Part shown: one piece after another, positions 45,871-57,049 of the stretch | How the letters are laid out: every line of letters begins with the position of its first letter | Position numbering within the stretch: position 1 is the first letter of the stretch | From: Lineus longissimus | Taxonomy: Eukaryota > Nemertea > Pilidiophora > Heteronemertea > Lineidae | Length of the DNA stretch: 60,000 nucleotides | Reading direction: 5' to 3' | Assembly: GCF_910592395.1 (NCBI RefSeq) | Contig: NC_088324.1 | Coordinates: 3,350,001 to 3,410,000 of the forward strand | Translations under genes and position numbers: made by a program | The notes under the pieces: model-generated | Told to the model about the DNA's origin: nothing | Database searches by the model: none | The model's input: the letters and a program-made list of their open reading frames with translations, nothing else

Positions 45871-46862
45871 CCATAATGTCGATTTATAATAAGTATAATA
45901 GTTGATCTTTATATTAAATTCGTTTTTAGAACTTGATGATGAAAGATAAGGCGGATGATTGCAGATGAAAATCGTGTATACTAAATTTCAGTGGAACCAA
46001 TGCAGGCATACCATGAATTCAAACAGGCATTTCGTACCTGTATATAAGGAGGCCTCTGATTGGTTGATTTTGAGAGACTCTATAGGCATCTACAAAATCT
46101 TTGGCAGCGGTTTTTTTGAAAATGATGAAGTTAAAGATACTGTATCCAAGGCCCAAAATTGTTGCTAGGAAGGGTAAACAAACATTTCAATCAACTTCCG
46201 GTGTCAATTAAGTTTAATTAGATACTATTTAAGTATTAATTTTGTTATTTTTATAGATGGTTTGTATTTAGTATGCATTAAAGTATATATTCACAGTCTT
46301 TTCTGAAAAAAATGAAATTTTTCTGAAATCCTGATTTTAAAAGGCAGGAGCTACCATAAACATCAAAAAGCTGGTATTGGGCGGTATTATCAACCTGGTC
46401 TTATAATAATTGGAAAGGTATGCAAAAGTCTGTGGCTATAAGTCTAATGATAAGAAGAAATTAATTTATGAAAAATTATTTTTTAAAGATGTTTCTTTGA
46501 GTTGGCTGAAACGGGTCGAAATACAACGCCTCTCCAACTTGTCCGATTGTCATAAATTTTTTCCGTTGACAACTACCGGTTCAAATCTCAGCAGTTTACT
46601 CACTCGACTTTTCGGAATATTATATCCAAATTTCATATTCATTACCGCACGCAGTAATTGATGCGATGCGGTGAAACATTGACAAATTAACTGCTAAACG
46701 GCTTTAAAATCAATCATGGTGGTCTTGCCTCTTATTCTGATTAAGCTTGAAGTTGTCGGTCTTCAGGTTTTGGTAAGTTGATCGACAGTGGTTAGCATTG
46801 GGAATAAACATATCACGTGTGACTTAACCGCTAGAATTCTACCAGTCATGCCAGTGGTTATC
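45871..46862. other. Intergenic; unrecognised plus-strand frame
   Basis: An 83-codon plus-strand frame at 46410-46661 has no motif I recognise. Nothing else is seen. Confidence 0.3.
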
Positions 46863-48601
46863 ACAGTGGACAAGAGTACACCATTAACGTGACCGTACTT
46901 ACCATAAACAACATTTCCTGTAGCAGACGATATGTTTCAAACTGATTGTCTCGTAAGGCCGCATTCCAATTAAAAACGTCCAAAATACGCATAAACGACA
47001 TTGGGAATACGCATTAACAATGAGGAAAGTGCGATAGTTCTCTCACTACTAGTAGGTAAAACTATGGTGAAGTTATTATTTTTAACTAGCATATTCGCAT
47101 GCCCTATCAATGACTAATTTTACTTACGAAATTATCGGTTTTCCATCAAATCAACCCTGGTATACTTTTAGTAAGTCAACGGAACATATATTATTAATTT
47201 TGAAGGTGCGGGCGTCTCATTAACCATCTGGAGGTTACCAGCCCCTCTTTGTAGTGCGTGAGACTGCCTGCGAGATGAGGAGTAGTCGTTTTGATTAGTT
47301 ATGTTAGCCTGTTAAATTAATTATGTGGCGATGCTTGATAGGGCAATGCCAAACAGTTCGCTACACATAACGCGTGAAAGGTTGGGGAAGGCGCATTGGA
47401 TGAGATAATAAAGCCATAATTTTCATCCGTTCCAATGCGCTTTCCCATTATTTTCCATGCGTCCTCCTTAAAATCGGTTCTTTTGTAATCTGGCTTGCTC
47501 TATCGTTCAAATTCTGATTCTTCTCGACCTCTAGAATATATACTGCTAAGTTTGCATCGGAAGGGCTCACTTGGGCAAATCTCTTGGTTTTGCTTTCTGC
47601 ATGGTTCCAGTAGTGGAAATGGCTAAAACCACCCGAGTGCAGATGAATATTCCGGTATATGATCACAACTTCTCTTCACTTCGCCTACTGACTCAGCATG
47701 CGCAGTGAGAAAAAAACCGTCCCGGCGAGAGCATCGAAAAACTAAAGAAATTATTTCGGGCGGCACCGCGGCTGCGACTGCGCGTCGTTTTTTGTTGTGC
47801 GTCTTCGGTATGGTCCTTTAATTGGAATTCCATTGAAATTATTTTCGCGGCGGTCAACGTGCGTCGCTTTTCGCCGTCGCGGCCCGTGGCGCTGTTTTGG
47901 TTTGAGACAATACAGTATATTCACGACAATTTACTGGCGGCTGGAACAGGAATCTACCGACATTGAACCATAACCACCACTCAAACCACAGATTGGTCCT
48001 CATTTTTCAGAGGGGAACTCGATATCGGGAACGTTCATCTGGTGGACATTTTAGGTAGAAATTAAAAAGTTTCCGAGGAATAAACCCTTCAAATGGATTT
48101 TTTTATTTTTGTTGTTAATGCCAAGTAGGAGTACACTTTCGTTGTGATCGGTGGTCAATGGAGTATACCGAGTCGTTTTTAATGACCGTAATCATTGCAT
48201 GTATCGAGATTTGTACATAATTATCTCACGAATCGAAGACATGTTTGACAACTTCTACGAACATAAGAGAAGCCGAAGGCCTGATGATTCATCCGATTAT
48301 TAAAGAGGTCCTTAATGTACTCTGGTCACTGTAAAATTCAAGCTTTTCAAAGGGGTATCGAAAATGCCGAATTATCCATGTTTATCATATCATTGCAACT
48401 TGCTCGCAATCCCGGGCATGCCGAATCTGTTCACGGACATATTATCCCACTTACAGGTTTAACATTTTGTCTCAATCGATTAGAAGAACGAAGAAACTTA
48501 CCATAAACTTTCAACAAATCGAAGTCGCCGTACCCGCATAAACGCAGAAATGTTGTTTATGGTAAGTACGGTCACGTAAAGGGTGTACCGTTGTCCACTG
48601 T
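46863..48601. mobile_element. 1.74-kb element with 55-bp terminal inverted repeats
   Basis: 46863-46917 and 48547-48601 are reverse complements with few differences. The left starts ACAGTGGACAAGAGTACACC and continues GTGACCGTACTTACCATAAA. Flanking GTTAT lies one base outside each end, a possible 5-bp duplication with one altered end base. The interior has a CG-rich block (47690-47900) with two related half-copies of AAATTATTTCGGGCGG-type sequence, but no transposase. Superfamily unknown. Confidence 0.65.
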
Positions 48602-49207
48602 AGTTATGATCAATTTCCCTGTCTATTAGCCGAGGTCTGTAAGCCCGGGTCTATTGGCAACGAATTTTCAATAAAAGAAATCGCATTGAAATTTAGTGAA
48701 ATTCTTGGGCCTGCCATTGTAAACTTTTATTATGAAATTGATGCAAAGGCTCATGGCATAACCATGAGACAAATTGGTGTCGCCCACCAATTGTCCATCC
48801 CGATTGAACAAAGGTGAATGTTGTCCAACACGGCATGCAAACGAATGCACCATGGAGTAACATGCAGAATTTTGAGATGATGAGGTGTCATGCATTAGGG
48901 TAAAACGTTACTAATCCAGCTGACATAACTCCGATATAATGCAACGTTTCGAGCATTACCAATCCAGGAAAAACTTAATCTGACATGCAATTAACCTGTT
49001 AGCCATAAAGGTGACGTACTTGTATTTTAACACATAATGGAGGCGGGTATGATCACGACTACGAATATATAATAGTGTTAGTGAATCAGGTAACATAATA
49101 GTTTGTATTAACCAATAATGTGACACTTGACAGAAACGCAGCATTACTGAGTGTATACGGTAATAGCCTTTACAAAAACGCGCTTCCAAATGGGGAATCA
49201 TTTGGAC
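48602..49207. other. Intergenic, nothing recognised
   Basis: No supported gene or repeat. Confidence 0.4.
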
Positions 49208-49350
49208 TGTCTGTGGAAATGCGCCAACAATAACATAGAATATTTGCTGATAAGCAAGAGATTATCCCGGCAGAGTGTTTTCGCGAGCATGGCCTACTCG
49301 CGAAATGCGCAAGAATATTCTACTCGGGAAATTTTACTGTTCTACAGTAT
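49208..49350 (+). repeat. MITE family R5, partial copy 3
   Basis: Matches the right third of the element at 39342-39739: GCAAGAGATTATCCCGGCAG, TTTTCGCGAGCATGGCCTA, then ACTGTTCTACAGTA at the end. The left part is missing. Confidence 0.6.
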
Positions 49351-49750
49351 TTTGGTGGTGTGGCCATTGACCAGTGTTCTCAGATTGGATGGTTTCATAA
49401 ATATCGAAGCGCCATCATCTGAAAAATATTTCTTTTACATTTTAAAAGTCTGAAATCCGCTGAGTCTTTACACAAAGAACATTTCAAGAATAATTTCTGT
49501 TTTACAATATTTTCTATTTTTCTGAAGTGCAATGTGCAAAGTGCAGAAGTGCAAAAGTGCAAAAAGAGACTTGGTCTTCCCCTAGAAACTATTTATAATG
49601 TTTGCCCATTTTTCTCCAAATTCTGCTCCATTTTTGTGACATATTTTAATATTGATTTTAAGATTTATTGTTTGTTTAAGATGCTGAAAGTTTGGTATAG
49701 TACTATTTAATTTTGTTTTGTATATAAATTCTTTTGTAATAAGTTTAATA

Positions 49751-51405
49751 CACTGTTCGGCAAAATGGTTGTCACCCCTGCGATGGCAGATATGATTTCA
49801 TATCCATTTTTAATTTATTTTGATATGGTAAACATTAATAAGTGGAAACTTTGCAGTTGTACACACATGGTATTAGCGGGTGTTTTTGGACCACAAACTT
49901 GCACATGTTTGCCATCAATTGTTTATTAATTGACATTTTATCTACGGAGGCTCATCAGGGACCTAAACTATGGAAAACATCTTTGTCATTGTTTCACTCT
50001 GTTCTCTCCATCTGACCAGATTTGATTGTCCAAATTGATAGGAATTGCACAATTGGGTAATTTCTCACTGCTTGCATCCCTAATATCGCGTATTGCCCCC
50101 ACGGGCTGCAATGAGCGCTGCAATTCGCCAGGACATGCTTGTAACGAGGCTTTGTATCCTTCGTTGGGGGATTTCGCCCCAAATACGGACAATTGCATCA
50201 CCAAGGTCGGCAAGGTTTTGTGGCTGAGGGTCCAAATTTTCGAGTTCTCTGCCGATATGGTACCACAGGTGCTCTATGGGGTTCATGTCCGGGCTGTAAG
50301 GAGGCCAGTCCAGACGGTTGACGTCTTGTTCGTGCAAGAAATTGTTCACTATTGCTGCTCGGTGGGGTCTGGCGTTGTCGTCTGCTAGTGTCCAGTTGTT
50401 GCCGAAGTGGGCCCTTGCTTCTGGCAGCACGTGATCTCGGAGGATCTCCAAGTAGAGGAGACCGTTTACATTTTGCTCTAGGACGCGGACTGCAGATTTT
50501 CCATGATAATGAATGGAGCCCCAGATATGGACTGAACCACCTCCAAATGGAACACGCAGACCTACACAGTCTTCCCGAAGCTGCTCGCCTGGTAATCGAC
50601 GAACTCTGACCCTGCCATCAACAAGGAACAGCAAGAAACGGGACTCGTCACCAAAGACGATGTGGCGCCACATTTCGTCCGGCACGTCAGCATGCGCTCT
50701 CGCCCACAGAAGCCGTCGACGTTTTGCCGCATCTGTCAATTTTGGACAGACTACCTGCCTTCTTGCATGATACCCGGCAGCAATCAGCCTACGGTTTACC
50801 GTTGTCCGACTAGCGTCAACATTATTCAGGTTGTGCCAGTCATTGCGCAGCTGTGTCGTCGTTTTCTTACGATCTGCACGGCAACGACGCAAGAGATGAC
50901 GGTCGTCTCTTTTATTAGAGATGCGAGGACGACCAGTAGATTTCCCAACGTTAACATTACCGTCCTGTCGCCACTTCGAAATCCACCTTTGCACCGTCCT
51001 TTTCGAAAGTCCCATCACTTCGGCGATGGCGCCAGGACCTTGCCTGCTGCGCCACCTTCCAATGGCCTCACCTCGCTGAATTTGGGTGTACGGGCCGGGC
51101 ATGACAAGTTCTGAATTGGCTGGTCAAGAAAATCAAATAGGATTGCGTTGGTTAACCAGGAGAATGCACAACACCTAGTCGGCTGTGGACTAGGCATAGG
51201 ACCGAAAGTACATGGTCAGCAGAAACACTCCAGTGTCTTATTACATCACACGACTGCCATACCCTGTGACGAAATTGAATTAGGTCACTCATGTCAATTT
51301 CAATCTAAGAATGAAAGAAACCTGACCATGATTGTGGAGAAATATGGATATAAACCTGAAACCCACAATTTTCTATAGGGGTGACAACCATTTTGCCCAA
51401 CAGTG
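49751..51405 (-). mobile_element. Tc1/mariner transposon, structurally intact
   Basis: The terminal inverted repeats are 29 bp with one mismatch (CACTGTTCGGCAAAATGGTT then GTCACCCCT at the left), flanked by TA at 49749-49750 and 51406-51407. The 1655-bp element contains one uninterrupted transposase gene on the minus strand. It sits inside the C-terminal coding part of an older LINE. Intact ends plus an intact gene suggest a young, possibly active copy. Confidence 0.93.
50080..51102 (-). CDS. Tc1-type transposase, 340 aa, intact DD34E
   Basis: Cut-and-paste transposase that acts in the nucleus. ATG 51102 opens MPGPYTQIQRGEAIGRW; residues about 10-60 form the first paired-like HTH (IAEVMGLSKRTVQRWISKW) with a GRPR hinge, and a second HTH follows to about residue 115. 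The catalytic Asp residues are in VFGDESRF and LADDNARPHRA; the Glu is in YSPDMNPIEHLW, 34 residues after the second Asp, the Tc1-family spacing. The length is normal for the family (about 340). No stop or frameshift. The neighbouring LINE frame is unrelated. Confidence 0.95.
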   Translation of the reverse strand: MPGPYTQIQRGEAIGRWRSRQGPGAIAEVMGLSKRTVQRWISKWRQDGNVNVGKSTGRPRISNKRDDRHLLRRCRADRKKTTTQLRNDWHNLNNVDASRTTVNRRLIAAGYHARRQVVCPKLTDAAKRRRLLWARAHADVPDEMWRHIVFGDESRFLLFLVDGRVRVRRLPGEQLREDCVGLRVPFGGGSVHIWGSIHYHGKSAVRVLEQNVNGLLYLEILRDHVLPEARAHFGNNWTLADDNARPHRAAIVNNFLHEQDVNRLDWPPYSPDMNPIEHLWYHIGRELENLDPQPQNLADLGDAIVRIWGEIPQRRIQSLVTSMSWRIAALIAARGGNTRY

Positions 51406-53100
51406 TATGTTCTATTGCAAAAGATTACCACGGATTTCCAAAAATGATTTCTTTGATGTTAAAGTGTGGGATATTTAATTGCTGACAGAGGGTTAGTCAG
51501 AGAGTATTGGTGATGTTATATTCCCAAAATAAATGTTGTATGTATTTGTTTCATTATGTATAAAACAAAAACTACATGTATTGGTGTTTGTGAGGCCACA
51601 TTTGTATAGCCAGGTAATATTCCATGTAAAATTTTGAATTGCAACATTCTAAGTTGTGTGTCCATTGTTGGCTGGTGTGGGAGGCAGTACATGCCACTCC
51701 AAGTATCATCATTGAGGTTGTATTCAGTTAAAGTCACCCATTTGTTTTCTGATTTTTCTGGTTTTTGCTTGTGCTTTTTCTATTTTGCCCAATAAAAAAA
51801 TTCCGGTTTTTTAAAAGATTTTTAATCTTTTTTATGTTTAGACTGACAACTTCTGTCAAATTCGAACTCACATTCTTTATTCTTTTCTTCCAGTTTTTGA
51901 TACTGCGTGTAGCACAGCTACTAGTTTGAAAGGTCCGCGTTTGAATACCATATTTTCTTGAGAATTGCCCCAATGTATAGAAGTTCCCAGCTTCATCCAC
52001 CAGATCATTTAAATAAACGCCATGTAATTAAGAACCAATCATTGTAGAAGATTGTTTAGTTGTTTATTTTAATACTATTATTATGTCAAATTCCACAGTA
52101 AAACCATCTGAGCCAGGCGATTTATTTAGTTTCATTGTCTTCAACACAGCTTCACATTCTGCTTCACTTATATCATTTTCTAGTTCGATTGCTTGTTCGT
52201 CCGTTAATTTCTGTATTGTGTCCTCAAGTTTTCCTTAGTGGTAATTGTTTGTTTACGCTTGTAAAGATTTTCATAGAATGTCTGCTGTTGTTTTAAATGA
52301 CCTTTATTACATTAAGCTCATTTCCGTCTTTGTCTATCAGTGCAGTAAAGGCTTTTTCTTCGTAGTGTCTGTTTTTCAATTGCAGAAATATTTCGAGTTT
52401 TTCTCGCCCTCTAGTTGCCATCTTGCTTTTGCTCTTGTTACAATTCCATCTATCTTTTTATCTTTAAAAGTCTTTAGTTTGTTTTGTACTTCATTAAATT
52501 TTAAGTTTTCTGCATTATGATTAGCATTATACTTCATGTATAATATGTCCATTTTGTTGTCCAATATTATTTATCCTGTTTTTCTCGTTCCCTTTTTTTA
52601 GCAGTTGAGTATGCTATAGTTTTTCCCCTTATATTGGTATTTAGAAATTCGAAGGCAATTTGACCGCTTAAATGATTGTTTTGTACTGCAACGTCGTTTA
52701 TGATCTTTTTAATTTCCGCTGTGTATTCTTCATTCTTTAGTAATGAGTTGTCAATGTCAGTGTCAATTCCACCACTGAATGGTCGGATCTATAGCCATGT
52801 TTTATGCAAACATTATCTCCTTTAACTTTTATGCTGTCTGATATGAGGAAGTAATCAAGACGACTAAGTTGATTCCTAGAGTTTATGCCATGAGTACATG
52901 CGAGTGTCAGGGTTTTTATCTCGCCAAGGATCATGAAGATCGAGATCAAGTTTCAATTCATTAACTGCTTCATTTGCCGTTGGGTTGTTTTTATTCATCA
53001 AGTTGTGATTGCCTAGTGTATAGTTCTGAACTACACTGATAGTCCCTCCCACCACTGTGTTATTATGATCAAACGCCCCTATCTTGGTTTTCATACTTAT

Positions 53101-53550
53101 TCATGTTGGCTTCAGAAGCTCCGAAACAATTTTTTTGGCGCAATGGTCAATTACTTCAAAACGATCACACGTTTTTCAGAACTCGTGTAAAACGCACTTT
53201 GCAAGCAAAGTAGACTGTTGGGTATATTTCTCTCATGATGAAGTACGGTTGAGGTTTTCCCAATACCTCAATTTTTATTCTAATACCAGCGGCAGTTTTT
53301 TCGATGCATGCACCTGGGCTGTTCACATACTGTTATCCATTTTATGGGTTAAACCATTGTAAATATAATATACTGTGATCATCAATACATCGCATACTTG
53401 AGAATGACTAATTACACACTCACCAGCACCGCAAGCAAGCATTAAACCCGCTGCAATATTTGAGTATACCAAGTTCTCACAACCCCTGTGTCCCCTTCAT
53501 TGTTTGGTGAACATTGACACGTAAACGTACGGTGGCCTGTACACATGTAG
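53101..53550. other. Probable 5' part of LINE or flank; nothing recognised
   Basis: May hold decayed endonuclease sequence of the LINE to the left. No motif is clear. Confidence 0.3.
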
Positions 53551-54820
53551 GGTAAAATGGGGTAATTATAGCCCCTTTTTCAGCAATAACTTAGGTTACG
53601 CAAGAGATTTCCCTGCAGATTCACAAAAAACCGGCCTGGATCTTGTAGTGGCACCTGATCCAATAATATTGCTTGTAATTCATAGCATCGTATCTAAAAC
53701 AATGCTTCCGAGAGACAATACAAGACTTGTGGTCAGGAGCTACAATTACCCCATGGCTTTGGGGTAAGTGTAGCCCCTGACGGAAATTTCAAATAACCTG
53801 TCTTTTATGCATAAGAACACTTTTTCACAGGTGTTTTGTCTTTATTGGTAATAAAACATTTAGTATTACTACAATCTAGGTTGACGACGTGATTTTGCTG
53901 GTATCAAACGATATTTATTGAACACATTTTAAGTGATGTTCGATCAATCACTTACCAGCAATTTAAAGAATATCGTCGCAAATCAGACTGATCTTAAATT
54001 GGTGTAAAAACACAAAGTCCTATTTATCCCCTCTGTTGTACCTGCCTTGTGTCAGACAACAGCTTGTGATATTCTGAATTGACTGACGGTCTTGTTGTGC
54101 GCCGTTAGAAACTTTAGTTTCAGTTAATGGGTCATGTATCGACCCCAATTATAGCTGGCACACTTAATGGTAATGCAATGTACATGTACCATGAAAGTGC
54201 TGCTATTTAGTCAATGCTGTGGCTTTAACTAGAGATACCAGTAACTTTGAAAATGTTTTATTTTGAAATAATATGAGAAAAACTAGTAGGAAACCTCCAA
54301 CGTATCATTGTTGGTACATAAAGAGTTTCCATTGTATCTATTGGATCTAAATAATAGATTTATGATCAAAAAATATAATTCAGGTATCAGAATGAAGAAA
54401 CCAAGCATCTTCACGATTCATGACTGGATATATTGAGCTTCTTATATGGGCTACAAATACCCCGAGGGTACCTTGGTCAGAAAAGTATCTCTGAACAATT
54501 TACTTTTGATAATGACATAAAATGCTGCATACAACATTCTCTACACTCAATACGGATCACCTAAACCAATTTTCAAATACATCAATGCTCTGAAAGTGTG
54601 GAAAGTTCGGACCTGCAAAAAGTTCGATCCCAACTTGTTTGTGCATGTGTCAGCGTTGTTTACTTCTTATAGACAAAGCTCTTACGTAACATGTTGCATA
54701 ATCCAGAACTATTTATGTCGTGATTCTTTCATATCCATGCTTGGGTTGGCTGAATAATTCCATGGTTACCGGAATATAAATCAAAAACATTGTCAGGGGC
54801 TACAATTACCCCATTTTACC
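53551..54820. mobile_element. 1.27-kb TIR element with internal copies of its own ends
   Basis: 53551-53576 (GGTAAAATGGGGTAATTATA then GCCCCT) and 54795-54820 are reverse complements with one mismatch. A hairpin at about 53738-53782 repeats the end motif twice, facing (CTACAATTACCCCATGG and TTGGGGTAAGTGTAGCCCC), and another partial copy (GGGCTACAAATACCCCG) is near 54448. No coding frame. The target duplication is not clear. Confidence 0.68.
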
Positions 54821-55017
54821 TTTTGTCATGGATATTTCTTCTCGAATTACCACCACGGTGGAAATTATTACCACCGCGCTGGTAATACTGGTAATTTTAC
54901 CACCCTTTAGTCGGTTTTGCTGAGCCGCAGAACGCACCATAGGCCTATGAAATTGGTAGTTATTATCGTTGAGAGATGTACGCCAAACTAAAGTTGAAGT
55001 CAATGAATAAAAATAGG

Positions 55018-55392
55018 CAAATAGCATTCCGCGATGATGACGTCACTGCAGCTGCTGCCCTCTATTTCCCCATCGCTGAATTACAGGCAATGTCGGACAA
55101 ACATGCGGTTTCGTAATGGATTCAGGCTTTCTAACTAGGGCAGTTAGATTCAATCTGGCACATGTCGGAGTGTTGGAAATACTACATAATTGTTCTGAAT
55201 ATTTCTCTCTCTGACTCTATGGTATCATTCATGCTAAAAACAATGCAGGGTCAAAGATAATTGACTTTAAAATAAGCTCAAATGCCTAGAAATAAGTGTC
55301 GATGTCCGACTGTCACGTGACTAAAACGTCATGAATATCTTATTCAAATGACCTTGTGAGCTATAAATAGTAACGTCGCGGAATGCTATTTG
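55018..55392. repeat. Short MITE with 17-bp perfect ends
   Basis: CAAATAGCATTCCGCGA at 55018-55034 is the exact reverse complement of 55376-55392. The 375-bp body has no coding content. No target duplication could be fixed. Confidence 0.6.
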
Positions 55393-57049
55393 AGCCCCGC
55401 ACACGTATAAGATCTCTGATGAGATGTGCACCTGATGTAAGTCACCTGGCATTTGGAAGGATTGCATTTTCAGAAACAAAAATCATGAGATATCATTTTT
55501 TACTCCAAGTGTAACTAGAATATTCCTGAACTCACCTCATTCCCTTCCGGAAGATAGTTGCACCAACCCAAAGAATTTGCCGAAACAAACAACACCTATG
55601 GAGCAGCTTACAATTTTAATATGATGAAAACCCTACACCCGCACGCTAGTCACTGCGCGCATATTGAGCTTGCTAATCAATCGCATGTAGGCTGTATTCG
55701 CTGTAGCGGTATAAAGTGGATCGGAAAACAATGAAAATAAAATCATGCATTGTCTCTCAAAAACGGGTAGGCAGAGAGTGTTCTATGTTTTGGAGTGTTA
55801 TAGGTGGACCGGGAGTTCTTCAGTTTTGGAGAGAGTAAACGCCGGAAGGGTAAATATATAATGAAAAGAACATGTTATGCATGCAAATGTGCACACATGT
55901 TTTAACATATTAATATATTTTGATGATTTCCAAAAACTTGTGCTGGGGAAAAGGAATTATTTTAACATAACCGTGGCTATTTGTTAAGTGATACCAAGAA
56001 ATCTAGTTTATGATTAGTACTAATAAGTATTTTCGTCCCGGATTAATTAATTATACGGGATTGAGTTTAGACGACAAATTTTCGCTTCTTTATTTTGGTA
56101 GAAAGAACCAAAAAATATGCAAATGTTCACACACCCTTGAAAATAAGTTGTTATTTGTTGCTTTTCAAAATCGTTTAGGTTTTTCAGCCGGTACAATTAT
56201 ATAGGCACCTCGTAGATGTTTCTCAGAGAAGTGAAGAAAAAAAAACCCTGAAAGACCTACAGCCTGTGAAATCCTCCAATGTTTTTTTTCCTTTCCGAAG
56301 AAACCTCCTCAGGGTGGGTGAAAATTTGTGTTTTCTAAAAGCTCAAAGGTATTTAGTGGGTATAGATTAGCAAATGGACGGTTGCTGTTACAAAACTGTG
56401 ATGATATTTTTCTGCACCGAGTCGGATGCTCAGCATATATCGCTATGCAAAGATATTGTATATTCTGTATACATGGTATTCTTGAATTTTAAAACGTTAA
56501 AACGTCTATTTCGGCACATCTAGCTGGAGTCAGTGAACTACTGGTACCATTTTACTTAGTAGTAGACCACAATGCGGAATAGGCCAGAGTCCTCTATTAA
56601 AACCTGTGTACATTACGTGTACATTGTTGTGCATAAGTTTTGGTAAAAAAAGTACTCATTGGACCAATCAATCTGCACAAAATTTTATATGTGTCAAGAA
56701 GAACCCTTTGCCAATAGCATAATAAAGTTTAAAAACATTCCAATACCGATTGCCTCAGAAAAAGAGATTTCCGTACACCATATCCATCAAAACGTCACTG
56801 GCGCATTGATATGGCCCTGTCAAAGTACAAGTTCTAAACTGACCAGTGAGACCACATTTTCTTAAATATATCATCAAAAAGCATATTTCTGTGATGGCCT
56901 GATTCTGTAGATTAAGAATCAACCACAGATTGAGAATTAATTCCACTTTGGTCCATCCCAGCCATGTATTTACCACAACTTGACATTTTGATAAGCTCTA
57001 TGTGCCACACGTCCGGTCGTGGATGAATACATGTCTCTGCCCAATAAAC
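55393..57049. other. Intergenic, nothing recognised
   Basis: Only short frames (up to 73 codons) without motifs. Confidence 0.4.

Larger units (their letters stand above)
49582..53100 (-). pseudogene. Tx1/L1-like LINE ORF2 remnant, split by a Tc1 insertion
   Basis: Minus-strand pieces in order: endonuclease (ELKLDLDLHDPWRDKNPDTR, then SRLDYFLISDSI and YRSDHSVVELTL, 53094-52740); the linker before the polymerase (RAKARWQLEGEKNSKYF near 52400, TALIDKDGNEL near 52330); the start of the reverse transcriptase (LNKSPGSDGFTVEF near 52110). There the rest of the polymerase is deleted. C-terminal parts follow (LVDEAGNFYTLGQFSRKYGI near 51990, DTQLRMLQFKILHGIL near 51650, FNIKEIIFG near 51470), then, beyond the Tc1 insertion, KLITKEFIYKTKLN to FGEKWANIINSF with stop TAG at 49582-49584. 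Many frameshifts; no activity possible. Confidence 0.75.

Noticed and set aside
50352-51114. Plus-strand frames opposite the Tc1 transposase
   Set aside because: Antisense shadows of an intact transposase.
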